From Telmatactis stephensoni (Eukaryota; Cnidaria; Anthozoa; Actiniaria; Isophelliidae), in NCBI GenBank assembly GCA_029948255.1, contig JALIZF010001653.1, forward strand, positions 317,001 through 381,000: a stretch of 64,000 nucleotides of DNA, in the 5' to 3' direction. Both the position numbers and the translations under genes were made by a program. A model generated the notes under the pieces. The model was not told the origin of the DNA. It did not search any database and worked only from the letters and a program-made list of their open reading frames with translations. Each line of letters starts with the position of its first letter. The stretch's first letter is position 1. Positions 10,383 through 32,324 of this stretch are shown in pieces.

Positions 10383-11142
10383 CATCCAGGGCCAAGAGTT
10401 GGGTTTGGCGTCGCGTCCTGAAATGAGACGTTTATGTCGTGTTCCAGCGGGTCTCACACCACAGTTCCCTATCACGAATAATAATTTTGAATTAAGTTTA
10501 AAGAGTTTTGAGAAATGAATTAAACTTGGAATGGAAAGGAAGGCAAAGCACTAGGGAGAAAAAGACAATGACTGATTGAACGAATAATCGTGAACGAACG
10601 TACGAATGAACGAGGGATCGAAGGAACGAGTCATCAAAGGAACCAAAGAGGGAAAGAGAAGAAAACAAAAAGAAAGAAAAGGAAAGAAAGAAAGAAAGAA
10701 AGACGACAGAAAGAAAGAAAACAAAAGGAAGAAAAGGAATTAAAGGAAGGTCAAGGAAGGAAAGAGAAGGACAGGAAAGGAAAGGAAAGCGGGAAAGGGA
10801 AGGAAAGAAGACGTGATCGGAGACGGAAAGGAACAGTCAAGAAAGAATCGAAAAGTAATAAAACAGCCCGCTGTTAATCTGACATATATTTTTGAAGTGT
10901 TTTTTGGTAAGCTTGCATTGAGTAGAACGCCAGCTGGCAGCTCACTTGAATGTCTAGCTCATGCATATTACAAGATTGCCTTCAAAATACTAGATTGCCC
11001 TGGCAATTCTCTGAAACATTTTTCCATAAACTGAAGATGACTGCATGTTTTTCATTGTTCATTGTATAGTGTGAAACGTCTTACCTTCAGATGTGCCGGA
11101 CGACCACGAGAGCACCAATATCAAAGCAAAGTGTTTGATCAT
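10383..11142 (-). CDS. S1 serine protease homologue, N-terminal exons (signal peptide and activation site)
   Basis: Exon 1 (11142-11085) encodes a start Met and a typical secretory signal (MIKHFALILVLSWSSG) ending in GAAG/gtaaga. Exon 2 (10468-10383) follows a gatag acceptor and joins in phase to give SEGNCGVRPAG. It continues through RHKRLISGRDAKPNSWPWM, the zymogen-activation segment (RIVGG in typical members; here RLISG). Exon 2 ends after WPWM with a weak donor (gtgtca), the position used in chymotrypsin/elastase genes. The next exon should start in phase 0 and carry CGGSL and the His box (AAHC). I did not find it: the (TTTCTTTG)n array begins right behind the donor. Joining exon 2 directly to the exon at 4956 would be out of frame. 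The strand, phase and domain order fit the C-terminal exons at 3702-4956, so one gene of about 7.4 kb is likely. Confidence 0.7.
10560..10860. repeat. Purine-rich (GAAA/GGAA)n tract
   Basis: A degenerate A/G-only stretch, pyrimidine-rich on the minus strand, in intron 1 of the protease gene. It explains a Lys/Glu/Arg-rich plus-strand frame that is not a gene. Confidence 0.85.
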
Positions 11143-11609
11143 CTTCGTTAGCTTCGAATGTGACAAAAATCTCTACAAACTTGTTAAGAAAAGCTAGTGA
11201 CTTTCTTACAGCGAAAATCGTTGCATCGCGACCTCCAACGTCGGTAAGATTTTGGTCTTTACTGATCCGTCCATCATTCTTGGGGGTGGAGCTTTCACGA
11301 ACTCGTTCAGTGATTAGTTGATTTGAAAGAAGCTCCACCCCAAAATTGATTGACGGCTCAGAAAAACCCAAAATCAAAACAAAATTTGTAATTTGCTAGT
11401 CGCGATGCAACGATTTTGGCTGTAAATAGGTAAATAGGTCAAATAGATTTGATCAAAGTCCGCAGTTGAATAAATAAAGAGTGTCAATTCAATGCTAGTT
11501 TGTCACTCATAAAATGACTCAAAGTTACACAGCTTGTGTTGAGCTGTTGTCAGATTGAACACAATTGTTAATTAATTCAACACCTTATTTTTCTATTTCT
11601 GTATTCAAC
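11143..11609. other. 5' flank of the protease gene
   Basis: No exon was recognised. An inverted pair around AAAATCGTTGCATCGCGA (about 11215) and TCGCGATGCAACGATTTT (about 11401) encloses about 180 bp and looks like another small MITE. Confidence 0.5.
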
Positions 11610-11770
11610 TAGAGCGGTTTTCCTATGAGTGGGAAACTGACCGTACCGTACCGTGACCGTGTCAGTGCCGTAATGTCGACAAAAACATTCGAAATTCCTG
11701 CCGTAACCGTACTGTACATTGACAGTAACTGGTACGCGGTCAGTTTCCCACTCATACGAAAACCGCTCTA
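11610..11770. mobile_element. MITE family B (CCGTGACCGTG-rich), complete copy
   Basis: Inverted ends TAGAGCGGTTTT and AAAACCGCTCTA, with longer arms (ATGAGTGGGAAACTGACC and its complement), bound 161 bp. The interior has the family signature of repeated CCGTGACCGTG words and ACATTCGAAATTCCTGCCG. Relatives are at 29246, 53225-53510 and 60945-61235. Confidence 0.8.
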
Positions 11771-11984
11771 TAGTTCAGTTTCCTTATCACTACAAGACAA
11801 ATTCAGTATAGCGTGAAAAACTTGAGTAAACATATTTAACATGTACAAGCTGTTATCGATTTAATACTGAAAACCAGTCCAAACGCAAGGTTAGTATGTG
11901 CTACAATTGTTGGTCAAAACACTGAATTACTGAGTATCTGAAGGTAAAGGAGTAACGGGTGTCTCGTCTTTATTGCCCCATAAT

Positions 11985-13715
11985 CAGGGTGGTGACTGAG
12001 AGGTATTTCGTGACCCGTGATTCAGCCTAAATTAGGCTTGTGATTCGTGAAAAGCTAAAAATTCTAGCCGTGATCCGTGAAATCATCTTTGTCCGTGACT
12101 AGGATTTGCAGTTTTTCATTGCCGAGATTCGTGATTATAAAAATGCCGATTCGTGAAATATGCGACGCGCAGAAAAGAGATAACGAAAAACAGTGTGATC
12201 CTTCGATTGTACGTACTTTCGGTCCGTTTATAAGGACAAAATTCGTGCAAAAAATCTTAGGAATGAAAAACCAGTATTTATTTTTGAATGAAAAGTAAAA
12301 ATCTTCTATGATTTGTGAAATAGCTTATCATTATTCCGTGATCCGTGAAATTGCGAAAAAATGGTTCGTGATTCGTGATGGGTACCCCCTCTTCACCACC
12401 AAAGTGAAGTTAGCCTGAGATTCGCAGCCTTATTCATTTCCGGAGGGGGTCAACCAGGTCAATTCTTAAAAGCTTTTATTACGTCAACTTAAACCTTAAA
12501 TGCTTTTTTAAGCGATAAATCAGCCTTAAATTCGCTTTTATACCAATGGATAGTATTTCATTTACAGCTCAGCCTTAGATTCGCGGGTAGACAATGTAAA
12601 TGTATTTATTTTCGATCCTAGCCTTAGATTCGCGAGTAGACAATGTCAAAGTATTTCTTTTCAATCCCAGCCTTAGATTCGCGGGTACACAATGTAAATG
12701 TATTTAATTTCAATCCTAGCCTTAGATTCGCGGATCAGTCAATACAAAAGTATTTATTTTCAATCCTAGCCTTAGATTCGCGTGTATAAAATGTCAAAGT
12801 ATTTCTTTTCAATCCCAGCCTTAGATTCGCGGATCAGTCAATGCAAAAGTATTTCACTAGCCTGAAAATAAATCGCCAATCTAAGGCTGGGATGTCAGTG
12901 AAATACTTTAATTTGGCATTGACTGATCCGCGAATCTAAGGCTGGGATTTCAGTGAAATACACTTTTGCATTGACTGAGCCGCGAATCTAAGGCTGGAAT
13001 GTCAGTGAAATACTTTTGCATATACTGATCCGCGAATCTAAGGCTGGGATTGAAAAGAAATACTTTGACATTTTATACACGCCAATCTAAGGCTAGGATT
13101 GAAAATAAATACATTTACATTGTCTACCCGCGAATCTAAGGCTGGGATGTCAGTGAAATACTTTGGCATTGACTGAGCCGCGAATCTAAGGCTGGGATTG
13201 AAAATAAATACATTTACATTGTCTACCCGCGAATCTAAGGCTGGGATGTCAGTGAAATACTTTGGCATTGACTGAGCCGCGAATCTAAGGCTGGGATTGA
13301 AAATAAATACATTTACATTGTCTACCCGCGAATCTAAGGCTGGGATGTCAGTGAAATACTTTGGCATTGACTGAGCCGCGAATCTAAGGCTGGGATCGAA
13401 AAGAAATACTTTGACATTTTATACACGCGAATCTAAGGCTGGGCTGTAAATGAAATACTTTGACATTTTATACACGCGAATCTAAGGCTGGGCTGTAAAT
13501 GAAATACTTTATATTGTCTATCCACTGGTATAAAAGCGAATTTAAGGCTGATTTATCGCTTTGCATTTAAGGCTTTATCGGTTTATGTTGACGTTATAAA
13601 AGCTTTTAGGAATTGACCTGGTTGACCCCTCCGGAAATGAATGTGAATCTCAGGCAATATGAATCTAAGGCTGCGAATCTCAGGCTAACTTCACTTTGGT
13701 CTCTTCACCACCCTG
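11985..13715. mobile_element. Composite foldback transposon with internal satellite
   Basis: Terminal inverted repeats CAGGGTGGTGA (11985-11995 and 13705-13715) are flanked by the direct repeat CATAAT (11979-11984 and 13716-13721), a 6-bp target-site duplication. The left block (11985-12397) is rich in GTGATTCGTGA words. The rest (12398-13700) is a large palindrome whose arms begin ACCAAAGTGAAGTTAGCC. They carry about six plus-oriented and about twelve minus-oriented copies of a roughly 50-bp unit with the core GCCTTAGATTCGCG. In the right arm two units form a 99-bp higher-order repeat (starts 13141, 13240 and 13339), which produces a false 109-codon minus-strand frame. No transposase frame is present. 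Confidence 0.85.
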
Positions 13716-13940
13716 CATAATATAATCGTCAAGCGAAGCTTCTCCTCATAAAACGAAGCGTGACAATCCTAGCGAACTTGGTCAACTTGAAGCTAAAAAT
13801 TCAGGGTAGAATTTAATCATTGGATCTTCAAAGGTACCTATATACTGATTTGATCTGCAGCACGTGTCATGCCAGGATACGCCCTTTCCATCCCTTGTGG
13901 TCAGCGTCTTGCGTACTAGCACATGCGTCATAGAAGTATC

Positions 13941-13953
13941 CAATATGGCGGCT
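13941..13953 (+). promoter_or_regulatory. YY1-like site at the CDK8 5' end
   Basis: CAATATGGCGGCT lies 50-60 bases upstream of the CDK8 start codon. The ATGGCGGC core matches YY1 sites found at transcription starts of housekeeping genes in animals. Its role here is inferred. Confidence 0.4.
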
Positions 13954-14002
13954 TCTTGAAGTGGATTTCGTCAATTCTCGATTTTCTTTGTAGTTTTTAG
14001 CA

Positions 14003-25655
<11,653 letters not shown>

Positions 25656-26265
25656 AGAAAGAAAATGAATTATTTATTGGTGTAAATAACAAAATATAAC
25701 TACAAAAATTGATGCTAATTAGGCCAGCTCTCACTTTTTAAGTTGTTGCAAGTATTTTAACTACTAGCAGTGGGTGCACTAAGGAAAGATGTCCATCTGT
25801 AAGTCAACAGACACTTCTCTCCTTCCCCACCCCCTCCACAAAAATATTTTCAACACAACCATTTTTTAAAGAGTCTGTTTAGTTGCACTGTTGAACAGTT
25901 AGATGAATTTAATAAGTTTAGTTAACTATTTAGGTGACATCACCTAAAATAGTGGGTGCCCACCAAACCAGTGGTTGAACAAATCAAGGGGGTTCCATTA
26001 ATCGATGAATGAACATATTTACAAAAAAGAGAAAGAAGGCAGAAAGAAGGCATTTACCTTAACATTTTTCCACCTTAACCAATAACATGTTTTCAAGTCG
26101 TGATTTCAGGTTTAAGTAGTCTTTCGTGCAGCCATTTTTAGCCTCTTCATGCAACACTCCCTCGTCAGGTTGTGTGATGAGGCTATAAACACAGCTGCGA
26201 GGAAGACTAAGGTTTAGGTGACTTCAACTAAAATAGTAAATAACTTACATGTATCTAATTTAATT
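25656..26265. other. 3' flank of CDK8
   Basis: Presumed 3' UTR and flank. No canonical AATAAA was seen in the first 800 bases; the nearest is near 26557, inside the duplicated segment. No exon was recognised. Confidence 0.4.
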
Positions 26266-27180
26266 GGCATCGCCTATTCAACACTGAGACTAACCACTCT
26301 TCAAGGCCTATGACTTTTTAAGTCGTCTACAGTAATGGAATAAGAATTATACTAAGGGTTTATTACCAAAGAACTACTCCTTACCCCCTTAAGTTCTTGT
26401 AATCATATTTAGTATGCAACACAATACGTTCAATTGTGAGTTGTTTGCAGGAATACTTGTATGCTAGAAAATAAGGTTTCAATTTGGTCAGACAAGACTA
26501 CTACATCAACAGTATTAACTCATAGAATGAACTGCATTATTCATCGCGGATGAAATAATAAAGAATACTTATTCCATTGTCTCACGATAATGGTCCGGCA
26601 TTGGGAATGAATGCAACGTTTCGACTAACTCTACCCCATTGTCTGATGAAGAGTAGCAGTAGCAGTCGAAACATTGAATTCATTCCCAATGACCACTATC
26701 ATGAGACAATAAATTGAATCTATAAGTATCCTATATAACATTAACTCATTTTAGAAATCCTTCTTTTTAGTCAATAAAAAGTTTAGTTAAGCTTCATGTG
26801 TCACAGAAATGGCAGATGACAAAGAAAATCACTAACTTACTTTCCTTTTTTGAGTTTGCATGTACAAACTTGAGGATGACTTCTCAGGTTTATGGCAAAT
26901 GCAAAGTGATTCACCTTCCCATTTAATGGCAACACTAGATATAGAAAATATCAGAACACATGACCCTCTTTACCATCTGTTTGTTTTCTGTGTAAACCTG
27001 AAGCTTGAACTCTGAAATGTTGAATGTATACCAGAGAGTACATCACAAGACAAATTTCTGTACATGTCTACAAAGCTAAAATAAGAAAAAAAGCTTGACA
27101 TGTTTCTGGGCAGTAAAGCCCTTTGATTTTTTCAACTAATGGTCCAAACAGTGAGTTTGGCACTTTCTTTTCCCTTCAAG
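26266..27180. repeat. 0.9-kb dispersed segment, copy 1
   Basis: High similarity to 41047-41965, beginning GGCATCRCCTATTCAACACT and ending GGCACTTTCTTTTCCCTTCA. This copy contains an intact hairpin (about 26577-26707). Its arms include CATTGGGAATGAATGCAACG, TTTCGACT and their complements around TGATGAAG. Likely a transposon or retro-element family member; no coding frame is conserved. Confidence 0.85.
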
Positions 27181-27254
27181 ATTTACTAAGATATGTGCAC
27201 TGACCCTAAAGATCCCTTCTTTCTTCCTTTTTTTAACACTTCTCATCTATTGCT

Positions 27255-27322
27255 TCCTCCCTCCCTTCCTTCCTTCCTTCCTTCCTTCCTTCCTTCCTTC
27301 CTTCCTTCCTTCCTTCCTTCCT
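27255..27322. repeat. (CTTC)n microsatellite
   Basis: About 16 CTTC units with impure pyrimidine flanks to 27380. Confidence 0.95.
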
Positions 27323-27380
27323 TTCGCCTCTTCTTTCTTTCTTTTTTCCTTTCTTACTTCCAAATCTCTTCTTCCTTCCT

Positions 27381-29245
27381 TCCATTTTCCCAGTAGTCAG
27401 TAGGGTTACTTTTCTAATGATAGCAATCTACTCTATTTACAAATATAAATTCAAATTTGGGATATTGGGGGAATGATGACTATTAAAAGTTCTGTATATT
27501 ATCATTCTGATATTATTTTATTAAAGTTTAACCGGCTTTGATTAGTTTTGTTTATCAAAATTCTGTCATCTTCCATTTTTTTCACTTTTTTTGCTTGTAG
27601 TCTGGCACAAACACTGCACTGAAGATACTAGCACTGTAGGCATTGTTAATATATAATCACTCTAAGCTAGAGTGGTTTTCATTAACCTGTGAAACACACT
27701 TTAGTTTATTACACCCTAATTCCATATGCCTGGCTCACAGGCTAATGAAAACTTCTCTGGCACTTATTCCCACTCGAGTTTTAATATCATTTATGTAATT
27801 ATACAGTAGAACCATTGTTCTGACCTACTAGTCTCCTCTTTTTGAAGAGAAATAGACTAATAGAAGCCTAGAAGCAGTTGTGATCAAACGCCTTTTATGC
27901 ACAATACTACTCAATCCACGAGCTACCTCCGCCATTGGCGGTTTGATTGTCCACTACATTTCCTTTCTGTGCACTAAATAAATTCCTTGCCGGAAATAGC
28001 ACTGCTCTTAGCCTATCAGTATCGAGAATCTTTTCATGATCAGAAGCAAGTGTCAAACTATGACGTACGGGAGTAGAGTTGGTAGACGAAAATTAAACTG
28101 CATCCCACATATTATACATACAATCTTGATTTCGGCAATGGCGGAATTCGATAATTACATATTTAACTTTTACTTTTTTATTCTCCTCGCCGACGAACCA
28201 GCTAAAAATATCCCAAGTGGGAATTCACATGGCGCGCGCCATATTTAGAAGTTTCCCTCTCTTTGACAAGATAAAGTCTTAGGATTCCTGTGGAGTTGTA
28301 GTGAGGGGGTGGGGGATGGTTACTTTTTTGTCAAGCTGAACATAATCACCTGACAATCATATGACTAAAAAGGTCACGGAAAATATTTTTATTTATTCTC
28401 AAGAATAGAAATAGATTTGATTGATTGGTTCTGTTATCTCCCTGAGGACTTGGGACAAAGGGATTAGCATCACAATGAAACTTCGCCGAATAGACTACCC
28501 CAATTAGACATTAAAATTATTAAGTGTCTAGGTAGCGCAGCGGTCTAAGGTGATATCTAAAGGTATGGATTAGGGTCCGGATATCGTCTCCCTCCCTGGC
28601 CTTCGGGCTAAGACAACTGTTTTATGTAGCACCGGGATAGCGTGGATGGGGCCGAAATCTTCATCCGTAACGTAAGTCGATTCGATGTCTCAGCTTCTAT
28701 GAATGTCTCGGGAGAATCGTCCCGTAATTTCTTTTCCTTTTTTTCAAACATTTCTTTACTTATTGTATTTTGTTTCCGGGGGTGCCTATTTAGAGGTTAC
28801 AGGTTCGAGCCCAGTTGCCGCCAGAAGAAATTCTTTTTTTTCCTTTTCTCCTTTCTTTTTCTTTTTTCTTTTTTCTTTTTTCTTTTCTTGAATATTTTGC
28901 TCTTTATTTATGATATTTTTTACATCAAGTATTTTAAGTATTTTTGATCTGCTTTTAAAAATACATTCTCGTTCCCAGACCCTCTTGTCAGAATAAGGTG
29001 AATGAGTAGGATCTGGTAATGAGAATGCTTGATGGACTTCCTGTGCAAAACAGGAATGTGGTGTAGAGACTTTGGAGTGTGGACTAAAGACTGTGTCTGT
29101 TGGAAATCATTTCGTTCTTCTTAGCCGTTGATCTCGAATAAGAAATTGTCTCAAAGTCTTATCAAATTGCAAGGATCTTCCTCTAGAATAAAATCCCTGA
29201 TTCTAAACAATTAACTAATGAAAACATTGAAACACGGCAAAGCAC
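27381..29245. other. Intergenic DNA with tRNA-like SINE traces
   Basis: A box A-like TAGCGCAGCGGTCTAAG (about 28532-28548) and a perfect B box GGTTCGAGCCC (about 28802) lie 260 bases apart, too far for one tRNA; a disrupted SINE is likely. A T-rich pyrimidine tract follows (28826-28890). No credible exon was seen. Confidence 0.45.
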
Positions 29246-29375
29246 TAGAGCAGATTTCGTATGAGTATGAAACGGACCGTGCCGTGCCGTGACCGTGTCC
29301 GTGCCGTGTTGTCTATGAAAAACATTCGAAATTCCTGCCGTAACCATGCTGTGCCGTACATGTGCCGTTTTCAGT
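29246..29375. mobile_element. MITE family B, truncated copy
   Basis: Begins TAGAGCAGATTTCGTATGAG, continues with CCGTGCCGTGACCGTGTCCG and ACATTCGAAATTCCTGCCG, then loses its right end near 29375. Confidence 0.75.
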
Positions 29376-29399
29376 CATCAGTACAAAGACTGCTTTAAG

Positions 29400-32324
29400 G
29401 CGGTCACGACGGGATTCTTGTTGTACGTTTAACCAAGAGACCATAATACTAAGATAGTGAAACTCAGTATTGAAAAACCGAAAGCAAACAGTCCCGTCCG
29501 TCCGCGCGCTCGTCAAAAATCAAATTCTGTTGTTTGAGAGCCTTGCGCGCGCGATGACGAAGTTACTAAAAATAGCCTTAGCCGCCACGAACATCCCACA
29601 GACATCAATACTGAGTTTCGCTGTCTTAGCATTATGGACTCTTGGTTTAACATACGAAGTCTGCTTTACTTGCTCTCACCCGACTTATCAGCTATACGTT
29701 TTTATCTAGTTTGCCAATTTAAATCTTCATTGAGTAAAATGTCCATTCCCTTGTGTTTCTACTATTGGGTTTCCTGTGTACCGAAAAGCTAGGTTTCTAA
29801 GCTAATTTCAAGATGGTGGACAATGTGATGTGTTTCATCGCTACAATATCTGCAAGTTTTGATGGAATTTTGACAGTTTGAGGATCCAAATCGCAGAAGA
29901 ATCAACAAAAACAAATCTACGTGACTTCCAAATAAGGTAATGCCTGCCCAAATATGGAATAGACTTTATGGCCGTGGGAACGACACATCCATGTCACACC
30001 CGTTGATACCAACAATGACACACATAATATCCTCCCGACAGACAACTCTATCCATAAACTTGCAAAACAAAAGTTCATTAAGTTCATTAAGATCGTCTAA
30101 TGCGATCTTATCTCGGCTCTTCATTGCGACTAATTGCGGCATAATGGCTGCCCAAGGGGAGCCCCTGTGCGTCTCGAATTTCGTCACATCTCCTCGCGCG
30201 TTCTCAAGAAAGCACACGAGCGTGAATTTTTACATTTTCGATTTTTTCGGTTTTTCGTTTTGGATTTCTCTGGAAGCTGGAACAACCGGCTACGTGAGGG
30301 TTCTCGCTCGTGCCTTCGTCCCAATATACTGCCCTTTTTTCAGCTTTTCAACACAACTAATGTTAGAAAAGGCTATACACAAGTATTCCTTCTAACAGTT
30401 TGAATTTTCAATGAGGCACGTAAGTGAACTTGACTTTTGTCACACATGATGTAGTATGTTAAAAATTCCCCATCCCCACCCCCCTGATATCAGTTGACAT
30501 CAAGCGCCCTATCCCCCCTCAAGAGAACTTGGTAAATCATATTTAGTGTTAAGATACTTTTTCCTTGAAGGGTAGATAGTTCTATCCGTTGGATAAAGTA
30601 TTATCCAATTGATGATAAATTTATTGGAAATCGTCATAATTTTATCCACTGAAATGAAGGATTTATCCAACGGATTTCGCTATCCACCCAATTTTCGTGC
30701 AACAGTTGTCCGGACTGTTTAGGCAAAATGAGTTCAGCATTATTCTCTTTGGAAGACCGACGTGAACATCAGGTTAAATAGTTGTAAAAAGACGTTCTGA
30801 TTTAATTATTTTAATCGTATTGTTTCCCAGAATTAAATTAATTGTAGAAGAATAGAAGCACCGTTGTTCGATAAATCCTTGTCTTTGTAATCCTGCTTTT
30901 CAATAAACTTATCCATTAGATATGGGTTTGACAGTTAGCGCTAGTTCATAAACAGGTTTATGTTTGCTTATTTTGCTTGGGAAATTACAAAAGAGAGGTT
31001 GTCCTGAAACGGTAAGTAGGCGAGAGTCTCTAACATAAATGCTGAGTGCTGACATATCCCTTGAGATGTATCTTATTCAAAATACCTCAGGAAAAAACGG
31101 GTCCAGTTATTCACACTACATTTCACCCTAAACTTTAAGCTAGCTTCCAGTGCAGACCCCTACCCCTTAAATGTTACGTGTTTGCCTTGGCATGAGTTTA
31201 GCCTGTTTACGGTTTCTGACTAAGTTCAACATCGACGTTTTTGCATGTTCTCTGCGTAAGTTTTCAAAGTGGAATTGAGGCTACAGTCACGTAAATAAAA
31301 CCACCTCTCCTCTGAACCATGACAATTGGGCTGCAAAATTGTTTTTCACTTCATTTTTTATCAAATAAGTAGAAGTCCAAGTTCTGTTGTCTTTTTAATT
31401 TCCTTTGTATTTCTTATACGATGGCTACTCTGCATGAAAGTGTACTTAACAATTCGTATATCCATCGTTTTTGGATTGTTTGAACATTAACTAAGTTTGC
31501 ATGTTGTCAGCCTATTCCACGTTAACCAAACAATCTAAAAGTAGACACACTGTTCAACAGATTTACGAGTTATATATAGAGTTATACGTCCGAAAACATT
31601 ATTCTTCTAATTGAAAATTGCGTAAAATCAGCAAAAACTCAAATTTACTATTTTGTATGGTATTAACTTCATAGCAACCAAGTACGATTTATTTTGCATG
31701 ATTTTTCGGCACTAAAACGTCCTTCGACTTCCCAAAAAGCATTTTGATAGTAGTTTAAGAGCAGTTTTTAATTTGTCTTTTAGTTACTAGAGTGTATTCA
31801 TCTAGCGTAAGTTATAGTCAGTTTTTTCAAAGCCGTAATGGGTCAAAGGCTGATAATGATAGTACTTTGAGTTGAACAAAAGACTCGAGGGGTAGAAACC
31901 AGTTACACAAGCAATAAACAAAAGCACGATTTGCACCACTAAATTTCTATGTCAACACTCTAAGCATTTTCCAAATTCGGGTTGAATTTACTAATAAGAT
32001 GTAAACTTTTTTCGAGTTATCAAAGTCTTTGAAATTTTTTTTTGCGCTCGTTGTCATTGCAACTGACTTGCGTAGTCTTCGTAGTCAAACTGGTTCACTT
32101 GGAGACACCCAATATCCGTCATTTAGCGGGAATTCAAGCGAGAACAAGTCCTCTGATTGGCTAACCTGTCTTTAAACGTAAACAATTGAATTTCATGATA
32201 AAAAAACACTTGGCTATGATTTCCTCAACAGTTTGGCTCAACTTTTGCTCCACAACAAGCAGTCAAAAGAGAAGAAGAAAACTTCAAGCAGTTCCTGAGA
32301 TTTGCTCAACAAAAGACCGAAGAC
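29400..32324. other. Intergenic interval and CYP promoter side
   Basis: No exon with conserved motif was found. A decayed inverted repeat built from ATCCGTTGGATAAA / TTTATCCAACGGAT occurs at 30595-30695, with a relative at 43827-43875. The last few hundred bases are presumed promoter and 5' UTR of the P450. Confidence 0.45.

Noticed and set aside
9767..10518. Long frames on both strands across the octamer array
   Set aside because: They are translations of (TTTCTTTG)n; only the ends at 10383-10468 (minus) carry a real exon.
13038..13367. 109-codon minus-strand ORF with 33-residue repeats
   Set aside because: It is the 99-bp higher-order repeat of the foldback element read in an open frame; no start or splice context.
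29940..30403. Overlapping frames of 151 and 89 codons
   Set aside because: No recognisable motif, frames on both strands, no splice or promoter context.
30728..30775. Short start-codon frame MSSALFSLEDRREHQ followed by gttaaa, as a first exon
   Set aside because: The donor is weak and no partner exon could be identified downstream.
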